Positions 5,490 through 6,106 of a stretch of DNA of 6,106 bases are shown in pieces. The notes under the pieces were generated by a model that saw nothing but the letters and a program-made list of their open reading frames with translations, was not told the DNA's origin and made no database searches. Every line of letters begins with the position of its first letter. Within the stretch, counting starts at the first letter, position 1. Both the position numbers and the translations under genes were made by a program. Source of the stretch: Pseudomonadota bacterium (lineage in GTDB: Bacteria > Pseudomonadota > Alphaproteobacteria > Caulobacterales > Caulobacteraceae); NCBI GenBank assembly GCA_023445705.1, contig JAEXKM010000235.1:1-6106 (forward strand), in the 5' to 3' direction.

Positions 5490-6106
5490 CTAGCCCCACA
5501 AAGCCGGTCGACGGTCCTTCCACGGCGCTTCCTTCTCAAGTTGGGCGGCCAGCCGCAGCAGAGTGGCCTCGTCTGCGAAGCGTGCGGTGAACATCATTCC
5601 GATCGGCAGGCCGCTCTTGGAGGTCGCCAGCGGCAGCGAGATCGACGGCTGGCCGGAGAAATTGAACGGCGGGGTGAATGGGAAGACCTCGCTCTGCCGG
5701 CGGTTCATCTCGCGCGGTTCGAGCGCGACGGGATCCATGTGGCCCACCTCGGGCACCGGCGTGCCCAGCACTGGGCAGAGATAGACGTCCCAGTCCTCGA
5801 AGAAGGCCAGGGTCTTGCGGTTCAGCACCCGCAGGTCCTGCCAGCCGCGGAAGGCCTGCTCGCCCGTCACCTTGCGTCCCCCGCGCAGCGAGGCCCAGGT
5901 GAGCGGCTCCAACTCGTGCTCCTCGGGCTCGCGGCCGATCTGCTCGATCAGCCGAGCCATCTCGGCGGCGAAGTTGGCGCCCGAGACCGGGGCCCGCGCC
6001 GCATAGAGCGCGCGGTAGTCGATGCCCAGGCCCTTTTCCACGACCTCGTGTCCAAGTCCCTTCAGCAACTCGGCGGTTTCCGCCAGTGCTGCAAGGATCT
6101 CGGGGT
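5490..6106 (-). CDS. Amidase-signature family enzyme, C-terminal part (runs off right edge)
   Basis: The minus-strand frame is open from the right edge to a TAG at 5490-5492, giving 204 residues. The upstream-most readable part is PEILAALAETAELLKGLGHE, where the family has a stretch between the catalytic core and the C-terminal region. Then come WASLRGGRKVTGEQAFRGW, LNRKTLAFFEDWDVYLCPVL, GTPVPEVG and FTPPFNFSGQPSISLPL, followed by SGLPIGMMFTARFADEATLL and a terminal PW. These are the C-terminal landmarks of amidase-signature hydrolases, which cleave amide bonds with a Ser-cisSer-Lys triad. The pattern recalls the 6-aminohexanoate cyclic-dimer hydrolase-like subgroup, but the substrate cannot be told. 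The triad and Gly/Ser-rich signature lie beyond the window, so activity is unproven. A TTG at 6068 is internal, not a start. The 110-residue hypothetical gene lies 52 bases downstream. Confidence 0.92.
   Translation of the reverse strand, partial: PEILAALAETAELLKGLGHEVVEKGLGIDYRALYAARAPVSGANFAAEMARLIEQIGREPEEHELEPLTWASLRGGRKVTGEQAFRGWQDLRVLNRKTLAFFEDWDVYLCPVLGTPVPEVGHMDPVALEPREMNRRQSEVFPFTPPFNFSGQPSISLPLATSKSGLPIGMMFTARFADEATLLRLAAQLEKEAPWKDRRPALWG

Overview
The window is GC-rich, tightly packed bacterial chromosome. Its coding style is alphaproteobacterial: GTG and TTG starts, short gaps, and a TTGACG -35 element. Gene content and protein style suggest Caulobacterales (Caulobacter or Phenylobacterium-like). 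This placement is an inference from composition and remembered homologues; no database was searched.

Layout, left to right. A minus-strand fragment (1-204) is the N-terminus of a eukaryotic-type DNA topoisomerase IB. Across a 99-bp divergent gap begins a plus-strand run. It holds rlmJ (304-1128, a 23S rRNA adenine methyltransferase), a short sugar-1-phosphate transferase of the PglC/WcaJ catalytic-domain type (1131-1757), and a long AsmA-family inner-membrane protein (1812-3836). A separate likely transcription unit follows: a periplasmic cytochrome c' (3922-4389) and a membrane cytochrome b561 (4394-5065), 4 bp apart. It ends at a strong 12-bp hairpin (5069-5097), which also lies just after a convergent minus-strand gene for an unrecognised 110-residue protein (5105-5437). 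The window closes with the C-terminal part of an amidase-signature enzyme (5490-6106, minus strand), which runs off the right edge.

How the genes may work together. The clearest functional pair is cytochrome b561 plus cytochrome c'. The b561 could take electrons from the quinol pool and pass them to the periplasmic c-type haem, probably for small-gas (NO) handling or stress redox chemistry. The cytochrome c' has a Tyr where the distal haem-pocket residue should be, as in the Chromatium (Allochromatium) vinosum protein. The sugar transferase and AsmA protein are both envelope functions (glycan priming and outer-membrane/lipid homeostasis). They follow rlmJ closely and may share its transcript, but no other glycan genes are visible.

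I saw no mobile element, CRISPR array, tRNA, rRNA or clear new system. Most of the window looks like ordinary core genome. The items most worth a second look are the cytochrome c' distal pocket, the isolated sugar transferase, and the uncharacterised 110-residue protein.
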